From Alcanivorax sp. 1008 (GTDB lineage: Bacteria; Pseudomonadota; Gammaproteobacteria; Pseudomonadales; Alcanivoracaceae): a stretch of 64,000 nt of DNA. Position numbers and translations under genes: made by a program. The DNA is taken from the NCBI RefSeq assembly GCF_020667895.1, contig NZ_JAFMPS010000001.1, positions 496,001 through 560,000 on the forward strand. Reading direction: 5' to 3'. Below, piece by piece: positions 54,855 to 63,967 of the stretch. The stretch's first letter is position 1; the number at the start of each line of letters is the position of its first letter. The notes under the pieces are model-generated. The model did no database searches. It was not told the origin of the DNA and saw only the letters and a list, made by a program, of their open reading frames with translations.

Positions 54855-56504
54855 ATGAGTTATCAGGTTCTGGCGCGTAAGTATCGGCCACGCACATTCC
54901 ATGAGTTAGTTGGGCAGGAGCATGTCTCTCGGGCGCTGGTTAATGCGCTCGACCATGACCGTCTTCACCATGCCTATCTGTTTACCGGCACCCGCGGTGT
55001 TGGCAAAACCACCATTGCGCGGATTCTGTCCCGTTGTCTGAACTGTGAGCAAGGCGTCAGCTCCCAGCCCTGTGGTGTCTGTGACACCTGTGTGGAGATC
55101 AACGAGGGCCGGTTTGTCGACTTGATTGAAGTTGATGCGGCCAGCCGCACCAAAGTGGAGGATACCCGTGAGCTACTGGATAACGTCCAGTACGCGCCTA
55201 CCCGGGGCCGTTACAAGGTGTACCTGATCGATGAGGTGCACATGCTGTCCGCGCATTCCTTCAATGCGTTGCTGAAAACTCTGGAAGAGCCACCGCCGCA
55301 TGTGAAGTTTCTGCTTGCCACTACGGATCCGCAAAAACTGCCGGTGACCATCCTGTCCCGCTGTCTGCAGTTCAACCTCAAGGCGCTGGCGGCGGATCGC
55401 ATTGCCGCCCATCTGCAGGATTTGTTGCAACGCGAAATGATAGGTTTCGAAGCGCCAGCATTGGCGCTGATCGGTCAGGCCGCCCGCGGTTCCATGCGTG
55501 ATGCCCTGAGCCTGACAGATCAGGCGATTGCCTTTAGTGGTAACCCCCTTACCGAGGCTGCGGTGCGCTCCATGCTTGGCAGCGTTGACCGTGCTCATGT
55601 GCTGGCGCTGCTGGAGTCACTTGCTGAAGGTGGTGCGGAGCAGGTGCTAGCGGCACTCGATCAGGTGGCAGAGCAGGCCCCCGACGAGCTTGCCTTGCTG
55701 GATGAACTTATCAGCGGGCTGCATGCACTGGCCGTGTCTCAGGCAGTGCCCGGGCGGCAGGCTGACGAACGCATTACAGCTCTGGCATCTCGTTTTACTG
55801 CCGAGCAGGTTCAGCTTGGTTATGACATCGCCTTGCGCGGTCGCCGGGATCTTGCCGATGCACCCAATCCTCGTGCCGGCCTGGAGATGGTGCTGTTACG
55901 CATGGTGCTATTCCGCCCTGATGGTGTTGTGCCCGCAGGAGGCGGCGGCGGGACAAAAAAGCCGGTTGAGTCGGGTCGCTCTGAACTGCGGGCGGTACCG
56001 GCTCAACCAGCCCTGCAAGCGCAGCCACAGCAGCAGTCCTCGCCGCAACAGGCGGCAAAGCCCGAACTGGCAGCGGTGCCTGCACCGGCAACGCGGCAGG
56101 GCGAAACTGACGGTGCCGTCTGGTGGGCCAAACTGGTGGCTGGTTTGCCAATTGAGGGCATGCTGCGCAGCCTCGCCGAGCACGCTGCTCTGGGGGAGCG
56201 TGATGGCCTTAACTGGACTTTGGTGCTGGAGCCGGGGCATCAGACGTTGGCCACCGCTGAGCGGCTTGAACAATTGTCAGCGGTAATTAGCCAAACCCTG
56301 GGCAACCGGGTAAGGCTGCAGGCCGACTGGCAGGGTAGTGTCAGTCAGACACCTGCTCAGCAAATTGCTGCAGCGCGGCAGGCAAAGCTGGTTAAAACCC
56401 GGCAGTTGATCAGTCAGGACCCGGTGGTGGTGGCTCTGGTCCGTGAGTTTGGCGGACAACTTGATATGGATTCGATCCAGCCGGACGAGCCGACAGCTAT
56501 TTGA
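54855..56504 (+). CDS. dnaX: DNA polymerase III subunits tau and gamma
   Basis: This 549-residue clamp-loader ATPase starts [20 protein letters not shown], with Walker [17 protein letters not shown], the zinc cluster CxxxxxxxxCGVCDTC, Walker [14 protein letters not shown] and SRC near the arginine finger. A slippery A-AAA-AAG at 55955, an upstream AGGAGG and a following stem-loop can yield a shorter gamma product of about 371 residues (see 55937-56008). The ATG at 54855 is chosen by homology. An earlier in-frame start lies inside the SRP RNA. Confidence 0.96.
   Translation: MSYQVLARKYRPRTFHELVGQEHVSRALVNALDHDRLHHAYLFTGTRGVGKTTIARILSRCLNCEQGVSSQPCGVCDTCVEINEGRFVDLIEVDAASRTKVEDTRELLDNVQYAPTRGRYKVYLIDEVHMLSAHSFNALLKTLEEPPPHVKFLLATTDPQKLPVTILSRCLQFNLKALAADRIAAHLQDLLQREMIGFEAPALALIGQAARGSMRDALSLTDQAIAFSGNPLTEAAVRSMLGSVDRAHVLALLESLAEGGAEQVLAALDQVAEQAPDELALLDELISGLHALAVSQAVPGRQADERITALASRFTAEQVQLGYDIALRGRRDLADAPNPRAGLEMVLLRMVLFRPDGVVPAGGGGGTKKPVESGRSELRAVPAQPALQAQPQQQSSPQQAAKPELAAVPAPATRQGETDGAVWWAKLVAGLPIEGMLRSLAEHAALGERDGLNWTLVLEPGHQTLATAERLEQLSAVISQTLGNRVRLQADWQGSVSQTPAQQIAAARQAKLVKTRQLISQDPVVVALVREFGGQLDMDSIQPDEPTAI
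55937..56008 (+). promoter_or_regulatory. Programmed -1 frameshift signal in dnaX
   Basis: AGGAGG (55937-55942) is 12 bases before the slippery heptamer A-AAA-AAG in the correct frame (55955-55961). An 11-bp stem (55964-55974 with 55998-56008, one G-T pair) follows. After a -1 slip the frame reads GCC GGT TGA and stops, giving gamma. Confidence 0.82.
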
Positions 56505-56518
56505 TCTGGAGATATTCC

Positions 56519-56839
56519 ATGGATTTCGATATGAACAACCTTCTGCAGCAGGCTCAGGCCATGCAGGAAAAAATGAAGCAAATGCAGGATGACATTGCCA
56601 AGGCGGAAGTAAGCGGTGAGGCCGGCGCAGGTTTGGTAAAAGTCACTATGAATGGCCGTCATGATGTGCGACGGGTAGAAATCGATCCATCGCTAATGAG
56701 CGAAGACAAGGAAATGCTGGAGGACTTGCTGGCTGCCGCAGTGAACGATGCAGTGCGCAAGGTCGAGCGTCAGCAGCAGGAAAAGATGGCCGGCATGACC
56801 GCCGGCATGCCTCTGCCTCCCGGCTTCAAGCTGTTCTGA
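56519..56839 (+). CDS. ybaB: YbaB/EbfC nucleoid-associated protein
   Basis: This 106-residue DNA-binding dimer has [19 protein letters not shown] at the start and [19 protein letters not shown] in the core. The ATG at 56519 has GGAGA nearby. It lies between dnaX and recR, its conserved place in proteobacteria. Confidence 0.95.
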   Translation: MDFDMNNLLQQAQAMQEKMKQMQDDIAKAEVSGEAGAGLVKVTMNGRHDVRRVEIDPSLMSEDKEMLEDLLAAAVNDAVRKVERQQQEKMAGMTAGMPLPPGFKLF

Positions 56840-56853
56840 CCGGGGTTTGATGG

Positions 56854-57444
56854 ATGAAGCACAGCCCGCTGGTTCAGCGACTGATTGAAGGTTTTACCGT
56901 GCTGCCCGGTGTTGGGCCGCGCTCCGCCCAGCGTATGACTTACTGGTTGCTGGAGCGCAATCGCGAGGGTGGAAGCCGTCTTGCGCTGGCGCTGGAAGCG
57001 GCCATGCAGGGTGTGAAGCATTGCGCCCGCTGCAGAAACTTTGCTGAGGACGATTTATGTCCTGTGTGCTCTGATCCGCGTCGTGATCAGGCTCAGGTAT
57101 GTATTGTGGAGTCGCCGGCGGATGTTTTGGCGATTGAGCAGTCGGGCGAATATCGTGGCCGTTACTTTGTTTTGATCGGGCACTTGTCGCCGATTGACGG
57201 AATTGGCCCGGAAGAGATCGGTCTGAACCTGCTGGAGCGGCAGCTTTCTGAGGTTAGCGAGCTGATCCTGGCCACTGGCACCACCGTCGAGGGTGAGGCC
57301 ACTTCTCACTATATTCAGGAAATGGTGCGTGGCACCTCGATCAGTGTCAGCCGTATTGCCCAAGGCGTGCCTATGGGAGGGGACCTCGAATACGTCGACG
57401 GCGCCACTCTCGCTCAGGCGATGAAGTCACGACGTAAGTTGTAG
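56854..57444 (+). CDS. recR: Recombination mediator RecR
   Basis: This 196-residue protein has a HhH motif ([19 protein letters not shown]), the zinc finger [16 protein letters not shown], and a Toprim domain ([20 protein letters not shown]). It loads RecA at gaps with RecFO. It starts 14 bp after ybaB. Confidence 0.97.
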   Translation: MKHSPLVQRLIEGFTVLPGVGPRSAQRMTYWLLERNREGGSRLALALEAAMQGVKHCARCRNFAEDDLCPVCSDPRRDQAQVCIVESPADVLAIEQSGEYRGRYFVLIGHLSPIDGIGPEEIGLNLLERQLSEVSELILATGTTVEGEATSHYIQEMVRGTSISVSRIAQGVPMGGDLEYVDGATLAQAMKSRRKL

Positions 57445-57491
57445 TAGCGGCTTCAATCGCAAAACCTCTAGTCAGGTAGTGAGCCTCTCCG

Positions 57492-57622
57492 CTTCACCCC
57501 TGACCAGAATTGGCTCGGTATCACCCTTAGGCGTGAACGCCACCATAATCCGGAGGGTGACTCAGCGTAGCGGGCACCCCGGAGGATTATGGCGGCGGTT
57601 GCGCCCGGGCACGGTGGTGAAG
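57492..57622. repeat. Nested palindromic intergenic element after recR
   Basis: The 304 bp between recR and the next gene contain a nested inverted repeat. CCATAATCC pairs with GGATTATGG. With the neighbours GCC/GGC, AAC/GTT and GGCG/CGCC this gives 22-base arms (57530-57551 with 57584-57605) with four internal mismatches. Outer CTTCACC/GGTGAAG arms are at 57492 and 57616. It looks like a REP/MITE-type repetitive element. Confidence 0.6.
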
Positions 57623-57699
57623 GTGAGGGCAGTTAAAAGGTCTCGCAACTGAACCTGCTCCCACAACAGCTCTGACCACAATCACATCAGGGGTTGTTT

Positions 57700-57717
57700 A
57701 CCAAGCAAGCGCTTGGT
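57700..57717. promoter_or_regulatory. Candidate TetR-family operator
   Basis: ACCAAGC-AAGC-GCTTGGT is a 7-bp-arm palindrome 32 bp upstream of the acyl-CoA dehydrogenase, the kind of site bound by TetR-type fatty-acid regulators. Confidence 0.55.
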
Positions 57718-57748
57718 ACCGTCGCAGAATCTGTATACGGAGACCTCC

Positions 57749-58894
57749 ATGAGCACCACGCTTGATTACTTTAATGATACCCACCAGATGCTCCGCGACA
57801 GCGTTCGCCGCTTTGTCGAGCGCGATATTCTGCCCCATATCGATGACTGGGAAGAGGCCGGAAGCTTTCCCCGTGAGCTGTACAAGAAAGCTGCAGAGGC
57901 GGGTATTTCCGGCATCGGTTATCCGGAACAGTATGGCGGCAGCGGCGAAGATGTTTTCATGAAGATCGTTGCCTCAGAAGAGCTGATGCGCTCCACTTCC
58001 GGCGGTCTTGTAGCCAGTCTTGGCTCCGTCGATATCGGCTTGCCGCCAGTGGTCAAATGGGGCAGCGAAGAGCTGAAAGCTCGGGTGGTACCGCAGGTGC
58101 TCAGCGGCGACAAGATTGCTTGTCTGGCGATTACGGAACCGGGCGGCGGCTCCGATGTGGCTAACCTTCGCACTCGCGCGGTAAAGGATGGCGACCACTA
58201 CATCGTTAACGGCAGCAAAACCTTCATCACCAGCGGCGTGCGCGCGGATTACTATACTGTTGCGGTGCGCACTGGCGAGCCTGGTTTTGGCGGGGTCAGT
58301 CTGTTGCTGATTGAAAAGGGCATGCCAGGATTCACCGTGGGCCGCACTCTGAAAAAGACAGGCTGGTGGGCCAGCGATACCGCAGAGCTTTTCTTTGAAG
58401 ATTGCCGAGTGCCTGCGACCAACCTGATTGGTCCGGAGAACGGCGGCTTTTTCTGCATCATGACCAACTTTCAGGCTGAGAGATTGATGCTCTGTGTGAT
58501 GGCCAACATGACCTCACAGATCGCACTGGAGGAATGTCTCCGCTACGTTAAGGAGCGTGAGGCGTTTGGTCGCAGATTGGCACAGTTTCAGGTTACTCGC
58601 CACAAATTGGCGGAGATGGCCACGCAACTAGAAGCCAGTCGCGAATTTACCTATCGGGTTGCGGCGAAAATGGCAGCGGGACAGAACTGTATCAAGGAGG
58701 TGTCGATGGCAAAGAACTTCGCCACCACAGTGTCTGATCGTGTGACTTACGATGCAGTGCAAATCTTTGGTGGCAGTGGTTTTATGCGTGGCACCGTGGT
58801 GGAGAGGCTATATCGGGATAATCGCATTTTAGCCATCGGCGGAGGCACTTACGAAATCATGAACGAGGTGATCGCCAAACAGATGGGGCTATAA
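57749..58894 (+). CDS. Acyl-CoA dehydrogenase
   Basis: This 381-residue flavoenzyme has the acyl-CoA dehydrogenase signature CLAITEPGGGSDVANLR, then NGSKTFITSGVRADYY and a C-terminal IFGGSGFMRGTVVERLYRD. The catalytic Glu is probably that of helix G (FQAERLMLCVM), since the usual YEGT site reads IGGGTYEI. It begins at ATG 57749 with GGAG upstream. The palindrome at 57700 suggests TetR control. Substrate chain length is not clear. Confidence 0.93.
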   Translation: MSTTLDYFNDTHQMLRDSVRRFVERDILPHIDDWEEAGSFPRELYKKAAEAGISGIGYPEQYGGSGEDVFMKIVASEELMRSTSGGLVASLGSVDIGLPPVVKWGSEELKARVVPQVLSGDKIACLAITEPGGGSDVANLRTRAVKDGDHYIVNGSKTFITSGVRADYYTVAVRTGEPGFGGVSLLLIEKGMPGFTVGRTLKKTGWWASDTAELFFEDCRVPATNLIGPENGGFFCIMTNFQAERLMLCVMANMTSQIALEECLRYVKEREAFGRRLAQFQVTRHKLAEMATQLEASREFTYRVAAKMAAGQNCIKEVSMAKNFATTVSDRVTYDAVQIFGGSGFMRGTVVERLYRDNRILAIGGGTYEIMNEVIAKQMGL

Positions 58895-58904
58895 GTGGAG
58901 GCCG

Positions 58905-58939
58905 GAGCCGCGAATGATCGTTCAGACCATTCGCGGCTC
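58905..58939. terminator. Hairpin between acyl-CoA dehydrogenase and binding-protein genes
   Basis: GAGCCGCGAATG and CATTCGCGGCTC (12-bp perfect arms, 11-base loop) lie between convergent genes. A bidirectional terminator is likely, though no U-tract is seen. Confidence 0.6.
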
Positions 58940-58961
58940 AAGTCATTCCTGAAACTCAGCC

Positions 58962-59975
58962 TTACTCTACCGGATTGACGCACTCGGCATGGCTGCTTTC
59001 CAATTTGCAGCGGATGCGACGTTGTAAGCTCAGCATTTCACTACTGTAGTACCCCAGATCGCGCATCTGGATACGGGCTTCCTGCATCATAATTTCGTAG
59101 CCCGCTTTGTCCGCATCTGGAATTTCTACCCACCATTTCGGGTCCACACTTTTTTCTTCCTTCGCCAGGCCTTCCAGTACGGCATCCAGATTCTTAAAGA
59201 AATACTCACGCGACGTCTGCATCATTTCCGCAGGGAAGCGATCCGTGCGGGCAATAAGCTGCATGGTGATCTGTGCCAGCGGGTAATTGATAATCCCGCC
59301 ATTGGGTGTCATGCCCTTGTAAAGTTCCAGTGGGGTATAGGCCACCAGCGGCGCAGCAACCACATCCACCACACCGTTGTTAAACTTGCCGGAAAAGTTG
59401 CTGACGTCAGAAGCTACCGGGGTTGCGCCGATCTGTGACACCAGAATTGATTGAGTCTTGTCATATTCCAGAACGGCGACCTTCTTGCCGGCAGCCCTGG
59501 CAAGGGTATTGATCTCGCGATCGTTTACAAAAAGATAGGCAGCTCCAGCTGGGGCAATGCCCATTAGCCCATAAGTGCTGGTAGTGACTTTGTCTGCTGA
59601 GGACGGGTGGGCCATTACCTGCAGTAGAATGCGCATATGGTCCATGGTCGGAATACCGCCGATGGAGTCCAGAGTGCCGGAATACTGGTTGAAATCACGG
59701 CCGCGTATACCGGTAATCAAGGCCGCATCGCACTTGCCCGCCTTGAGATCTTCGGCGGCGATTGCTTCGTTGGTAAACGGCACCAGTTCAGCTTCCAGGC
59801 CCCACGAGATGGCTGCTGTACTCCAGTCGCGCATGGCTCCCATTACCGGACCAACATTACCGATAATATCGAAAACGCAGATTTTGCGTTTGATCGGCTC
59901 GGCGCTAGCCGGACTGGAAGTCAGCAGAGCCAGAGGCAGGATGGCGGAGATAAGTGCAATAGCGGATTTTTTCAT
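58962..59975 (-). CDS. Putative periplasmic solute-binding protein
   Basis: This 337-residue exported protein (signal peptide to SSPASAEP) has a periplasmic-binding-protein-like layout: KRKICVFDIIGNVGPVMGAM early, LKAGKCDAALITGIRGRDF, then VDVVAAPLVAYTPLELYKGM. It resembles the family annotated as putative solute-binding protein (TRAP-like), but no transporter genes are adjacent. The ligand is unknown. Confidence 0.82.
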   Translation of the reverse strand: MKKSAIALISAILPLALLTSSPASAEPIKRKICVFDIIGNVGPVMGAMRDWSTAAISWGLEAELVPFTNEAIAAEDLKAGKCDAALITGIRGRDFNQYSGTLDSIGGIPTMDHMRILLQVMAHPSSADKVTTSTYGLMGIAPAGAAYLFVNDREINTLARAAGKKVAVLEYDKTQSILVSQIGATPVASDVSNFSGKFNNGVVDVVAAPLVAYTPLELYKGMTPNGGIINYPLAQITMQLIARTDRFPAEMMQTSREYFFKNLDAVLEGLAKEEKSVDPKWWVEIPDADKAGYEIMMQEARIQMRDLGYYSSEMLSLQRRIRCKLESSHAECVNPVE

Positions 59976-60102
59976 GGTCGGGTTCCTGTTGTTATTCTGG
60001 CGCAGAGAATACCGTCAGAGCCCTTGGGAGGCGAGGGCATAATTGACCTTGGCGGCTGTTTCTGTGACCACCCGGGTCAGTGACCAGTTCCCTGAAACGG
60101 AA

Positions 60103-60122
60103 CGGGGCCCGCAAAGGCCCCG
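60103..60122 (-). terminator. Hairpin after gpmA
   Basis: CGGGGCC-CGCAAA-GGCCCCG lies 30 bp after the gpmA stop on the minus strand. Confidence 0.55.
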
Positions 60123-60152
60123 CATTTAGCGCATTACAAAGTACCTGGTTGT

Positions 60153-60902
60153 TCAGGCCTTACCTTGGCTGGCAACCGCCGCCGCGGCTTTTGCCGCTTC
60201 TTCTGCGTCACCCAGATAGTAGCTGCGTAATGGCTTGAGGTTGTCATCCAACTCGTAGACGAGAGGAATGCCGGTGGGGATATTGAGTTTGAGGATGTCT
60301 TGCTCAGAGATCTGATCCAGATGCTTGACCAGAGCTCGAAGGCTATTGCCATGGGCAACGATTAGAACCTGTTTGCCGGCTTTGATCTGTGGCTCGATTT
60401 CGCTCTGATAGTAAGGAACAAAGCGGGCCACAGTTTCTTTCAGGCTTTCGGTCAGCGGGATTTCTTCTTCTTTCAGATTGTCCCGGTAGACACGCTGGTT
60501 GCCAGCATAACGCTCGTCGCTCTTTTCCATTGCCGGCGGCGGGATGTCGTAGCTACGGCGCCAGATTAGCACCTGCTCTTCACCGAACTCCTTTGCGGTT
60601 TCGGCTTTGTTCAGGCCCTGCAGGGCACCGTAGTGGCGCTCGTTCAGGCGCCAGTTGCGAATTACCGGAATCCACATCTGATCCATGCCGTCGAGGATGG
60701 TCCACAGGGTGCGGATGGCGCGCTTCAATACTGAGGTGTAGGCCACCTCAAACTCGAACCCGGCCTCTTTAAGCAGCTCCCCGGCACGGCGTGCTTCACC
60801 AACACCCTGCTCGGTCAGATCAACGTCTTTCCAGCCGGTAAAGCGGTTTTCCTTGTTCCAGGCGCTCTGGCCATGGCGGACCAGTACCAGTTTGATTGTC
60901 AT
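60153..60902 (-). CDS. gpmA: 2,3-bisphosphoglycerate-dependent phosphoglycerate mutase
   Basis: This 249-residue enzyme has the phospho-histidine motif [10 protein letters not shown] (His11), the active-site [15 protein letters not shown] and [17 protein letters not shown] (second His). The C-terminal tail [11 protein letters not shown] closes the active site. It interconverts 3- and 2-phosphoglycerate. Length matches E. coli GpmA. It is divergent from rnd. Confidence 0.96.
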   Translation of the reverse strand: MTIKLVLVRHGQSAWNKENRFTGWKDVDLTEQGVGEARRAGELLKEAGFEFEVAYTSVLKRAIRTLWTILDGMDQMWIPVIRNWRLNERHYGALQGLNKAETAKEFGEEQVLIWRRSYDIPPPAMEKSDERYAGNQRVYRDNLKEEEIPLTESLKETVARFVPYYQSEIEPQIKAGKQVLIVAHGNSLRALVKHLDQISEQDILKLNIPTGIPLVYELDDNLKPLRSYYLGDAEEAAKAAAAVASQGKA

Positions 60903-61037
60903 GGGGTGTCCTTGGGCGATGTCGACAGGGGCGCAAGGTTAGCAGAGAATCCCGGCTCCGTCAGGGGGTTGTGAGTCGGCGCAGCGTCATCGGATATGCG
61001 TATAATGCGCCCCTGACTGAGTAAAGCGGGTATCCCC

Positions 61038-62114
61038 TTGAGCAAGTATCACTGGATCGCAGACGACACAGCGCTGACGCAGCTCACCAGCCAGCAGCAG
61101 GCTGGCGAGCGGTTGTTTATTGACACCGAATTTATGCGTGAGCGCACGTTCTGGCCGCGTCTGGCATTGCTGCAGGTGAATGACGGCCGCGGTTGCCACC
61201 TGATCGACCCGACCACCACCAGTCCCCAGCCAATGCATGACCTGTTGGCTTTGCGGCCTCTGGTTATGCACGCATGTTCGGAAGACCTCGAGGCGCTGCG
61301 TATTGGCTGTAACGTCAAGCCAGCGGAGGTAATTGATACTCAGATCGGTGCAGCCCTGTGTGGTCATGATATGCAGACCAGCTACCAAAAGCTGGTGGAA
61401 ACCCTATTGGGTGTTAGCCTGCCGAAAACCGCCACCCGTACTGACTGGCTGCAGCGTCCGCTTAGCGCCGAGCAGCTTGAATATGCTGCCCATGATGTGG
61501 AGTACCTGCCCGGTATCTATCAGATTCTTTATGATCGGCTTGAGGCTCAGGGGCGACTGGAGTGGTGGCGAGAGGAATGTGGTCGCCTCGTGGCCGACTG
61601 CCAGCGCAGTATCGATCAAGAAGATCTGTGGCGTCAGGTGAAAGGTGCGGCCTCGCTGGATGGCGAGGGGCGTCGACGTTTGCGTAAATTGGCCATCTGG
61701 CGCGATGCCAGCGCTCGGCAGCGTGATATTCCGCGCAGCTTTATCCTCAAGGATGCGGAAATGCTTGCTCTGGCAAGTCGCGGTGCCAGTCATCGTGGCC
61801 AGCTGGCAGAGACTGGCATGCACCCGTCGGCATTACGTCGTTTTGCTGACGCCTTACTGGAGGTGCTGGCGCAGGCAGAGCAGGGAGAGGTGCCGGAGCC
61901 CTTGCCCGGCATGCCAGAGCCGCACATTCGTGAGCGGATCAAGCGGCTGCGGACTTATTTCAACAAGCTGGCGGAAGCTCACCAGCTCGCCCCTGAAGTG
62001 TTAGCGCGACGCCGCTGGATCGAAGCTCTGGCCCGGGATCCGGAGCGTCTGCCCGAACCCTTCGAGGGCTGGCGTGCCAGCCTGATCGGTAGCAGTCTGG
62101 GAGACTTGATGTGA
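61038..62114 (+). CDS. rnd: Ribonuclease D
   Basis: This 358-residue 3'-5' exonuclease matures tRNA 3' ends. The DEDDy motifs are FIDTEFMRE (DxE), the Asp region around MHACSEDLEAL, and YAAHDVEYLPG (Tyr...Asp). C-terminal HRDC-like helices follow. The start is TTG at 61038, with only a weak ribosome site. The next gene's GTG overlaps its stop by 4 bp. Confidence 0.93.
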   Translation: MSKYHWIADDTALTQLTSQQQAGERLFIDTEFMRERTFWPRLALLQVNDGRGCHLIDPTTTSPQPMHDLLALRPLVMHACSEDLEALRIGCNVKPAEVIDTQIGAALCGHDMQTSYQKLVETLLGVSLPKTATRTDWLQRPLSAEQLEYAAHDVEYLPGIYQILYDRLEAQGRLEWWREECGRLVADCQRSIDQEDLWRQVKGAASLDGEGRRRLRKLAIWRDASARQRDIPRSFILKDAEMLALASRGASHRGQLAETGMHPSALRRFADALLEVLAQAEQGEVPEPLPGMPEPHIRERIKRLRTYFNKLAEAHQLAPEVLARRRWIEALARDPERLPEPFEGWRASLIGSSLGDLM

Positions 62115-62404
62115 TCGATGATCATCGTTTGCTATGCAGTATTTTTCGCAGCCCAAAACGGGAGGGGATGTACCTGTATGTGCGCCGTGATCAAGATTTG
62201 CGTGAACTGCCGGAAGCTCTGCTGAAAGTCTTCGGAGTCCCTGTTCACAGCATGGACCTGTTGCTCAGTGCCGAAAAGAAATTGGCCCGCGTTGAGGCGG
62301 CAAAAGTTATCGCCCAGATTCGTGAGCAGGGGTTCTTTCTGCAAATGCCTCCGCAGGACCATGAAGAGCCATTGCCGTTGGCACGGAAAAATCGTGATGC
62401 GTGA
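62111..62404 (+). CDS. ycgL: YcgL-family protein
   Basis: This 97-residue YcgL-domain protein includes SIFRSPKREGMYLYVRRD and LPEALLKVFGVPVHSMDLLL. The family fold is known from structure but its role is not. It starts with GTG overlapping rnd and is followed by ycgN with an 8-bp overlap. Confidence 0.93.
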   Translation: MIDDHRLLCSIFRSPKREGMYLYVRRDQDLRELPEALLKVFGVPVHSMDLLLSAEKKLARVEAAKVIAQIREQGFFLQMPPQDHEEPLPLARKNRDA

Positions 62405-62840
62405 GCGTTTCTGGGAGAGCATTCCTCTGGCGGAGATGTCTGCTCAGGAATGGGAATCCCTGTGCGACGGCTGTGGCCGTTGTTGTGTGATCAAGCTCGA
62501 AGACGAAGAAACTGGCGAGCTGCACTATACTGACGTGGCCTGCCGCTATCTGGATTGTGACCGCTGTCGCTGTACCGACTATGAAAACCGCAGCGTTAAG
62601 GTGCCGGATTGCCTTCGTGTTACGCCTGCGTTTCTGGCGGAGCGTTCGCGTTGGCTGCCAGAAACCTGTGCCTATCGACAACTGTATGAGGGCAGGCCGC
62701 TAGAGCCCTGGCATCCGTTGATTAGTGGCGACAGGGATACGGTCGTTGCACTGGGTATTTCCATGCGCGGAGAGTTGATTTCAGAAGTACTGGTCGACCC
62801 CGACGATTATGAAAACCACTTGATTAACTGGGTGAGGTAA
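62397..62840 (+). CDS. ycgN: YcgN-family cysteine-cluster protein
   Basis: This 147-residue protein has two cysteine clusters, CDGCGRCC (about 23-30) and CRYLDCDRCRCTDYENR, plus PDCLRV. It is expected to bind zinc or an Fe-S cluster. The ATG at 62397 fits the family start, while an earlier in-frame start lies deep in ycgL. Confidence 0.92.
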   Translation: MRERFWESIPLAEMSAQEWESLCDGCGRCCVIKLEDEETGELHYTDVACRYLDCDRCRCTDYENRSVKVPDCLRVTPAFLAERSRWLPETCAYRQLYEGRPLEPWHPLISGDRDTVVALGISMRGELISEVLVDPDDYENHLINWVR

Positions 62841-62842
62841 AC

Positions 62843-63187
62843 GTGGCATCTCAGGGTTTTATTGTGGCTTGGAGTTGGTATCTGGTGGCGTTGCTGGTCG
62901 CTGCCTGGGTGTTGTGGCGTGGTAGCCGTTTTCTTCCTCCGGTATGGCGAACGTTAATCACCATGTTGCCTGTGCTGGTAGCTTTGGTGCCGGCCCCAGT
63001 TTCACCATTGCACGAATCGCTGGCGCCGGCCTGGATCGTCGCGTTGTTCGATGGTTTGGTGCAGGACGACGGCTCTTTCTGGCGGGCTGGCAAGTGGGTG
63101 GTGTTAGCTGCAGCGGTTAGCCTGCTGCCCGTTCTGCTGGCGGCGCGGATTCAGCGAAAGCAACCTGATCAGGTAGAGCCGCAGTGA
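62843..63187 (+). CDS. Small membrane protein of unknown function
   Basis: This 114-residue protein has a GTG start two bases after ycgN. It has about four hydrophobic segments (WSWYLVALLVAAWVLWRG, TLITMLPVLVALVPAPVSPL, a weak one near 60-75, and WVVLAAAVSLLPVLLAARI). It overlaps the HIT gene by 4 bp, so it is part of the rnd operon. No family is recognised. Confidence 0.72.
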   Translation: MASQGFIVAWSWYLVALLVAAWVLWRGSRFLPPVWRTLITMLPVLVALVPAPVSPLHESLAPAWIVALFDGLVQDDGSFWRAGKWVVLAAAVSLLPVLLAARIQRKQPDQVEPQ

Positions 63188-63633
63188 GTGACTGTTTATT
63201 TTGCAACATCATTGACGGTAGTGAGCCCGCCAGTGTCATCTATCAGGATGAGTTGGCGATGATTATTCTTGATTTGTTTCCGGTTAGTGATGGCCATGCT
63301 TTGGTGATTGCCAGGCAGCATGCGGCGCAGCTCAGCGGGCTTGATGAGGGTGTTTCGGCGCATCTGTTGATGCTAGCTGAAAACTTGATGGCAGCTCAGA
63401 AAAAACTGGACAGCTCAGTCGCCGCCCATAATCTTCTGGTAAATGACGGCAAGGTTGCCAATCAGCATGTCCCGCACGTTCATCTGCACGTCATTCCGCG
63501 CCGCCACGGCGACAATGCCAAGACAGTGCTGAGCTGGACAACCCGATTTTTGCAACGATTTAACCTGCGCTCTCGCCGAGAACGGCTGAACCGTCTTGCT
63601 GCCGCTTTGCGCGAGCAGCTTGAGGTCAGTTAA
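63184..63633 (+). CDS. HIT-family protein
   Basis: This 149-residue histidine-triad protein contains CLFCNIIDGSEPASVIYQD and the triad HVPHVHLHVIPR. Such proteins hydrolyse nucleotide-phosphoramidates and related phosphates. It is the last gene of the rnd operon and converges with the PilZ gene, overlapping it by 8 bp. Confidence 0.93.
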   Translation: MSDCLFCNIIDGSEPASVIYQDELAMIILDLFPVSDGHALVIARQHAAQLSGLDEGVSAHLLMLAENLMAAQKKLDSSVAAHNLLVNDGKVANQHVPHVHLHVIPRRHGDNAKTVLSWTTRFLQRFNLRSRRERLNRLAAALREQLEVS

Positions 63634-63967
63634 ACAGGTCTTCCCAGCCGCGCAGGTTCTCGCTGCTTGGCAGGATTTCTATGCCCGCGACCAGTCCTTC
63701 TTTGCCATCACGCAGCCAATTGACCCGGCCATCGAGATGATAAGTGCCGAGGTCGTCAAGCAGGGCGATCCAGATATCCACCAGCTGGCCTTCGTCCAAT
63801 GGCTCGTCAAGCCGAACTTGCAGGCCAGACGCGGACATATCAACGGTTGAGCAGTACAGTGCCTCGAGCTGCAATGTTGCCAGTGGGTCACTGACAGGGC
63901 GCACAGCTAGTGTCTCCTCGCGCATCAGACGCGGGTGGCGGCGTTTGTCTTTATGCTCATCACTCAT
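63626..63967 (-). CDS. PilZ-domain protein
   Basis: This 113-residue PilZ protein has both cyclic-di-GMP-binding motifs: RRHPR (RxxxR, about 9-13) and DMSASGLQV (DxSxxG). It is therefore a stronger candidate c-di-GMP receptor than the other PilZ protein in the window. It converges with the HIT gene. Its partner is unknown. Confidence 0.9.
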   Translation of the reverse strand: MSDEHKDKRRHPRLMREETLAVRPVSDPLATLQLEALYCSTVDMSASGLQVRLDEPLDEGQLVDIWIALLDDLGTYHLDGRVNWLRDGKEGLVAGIEILPSSENLRGWEDLFN

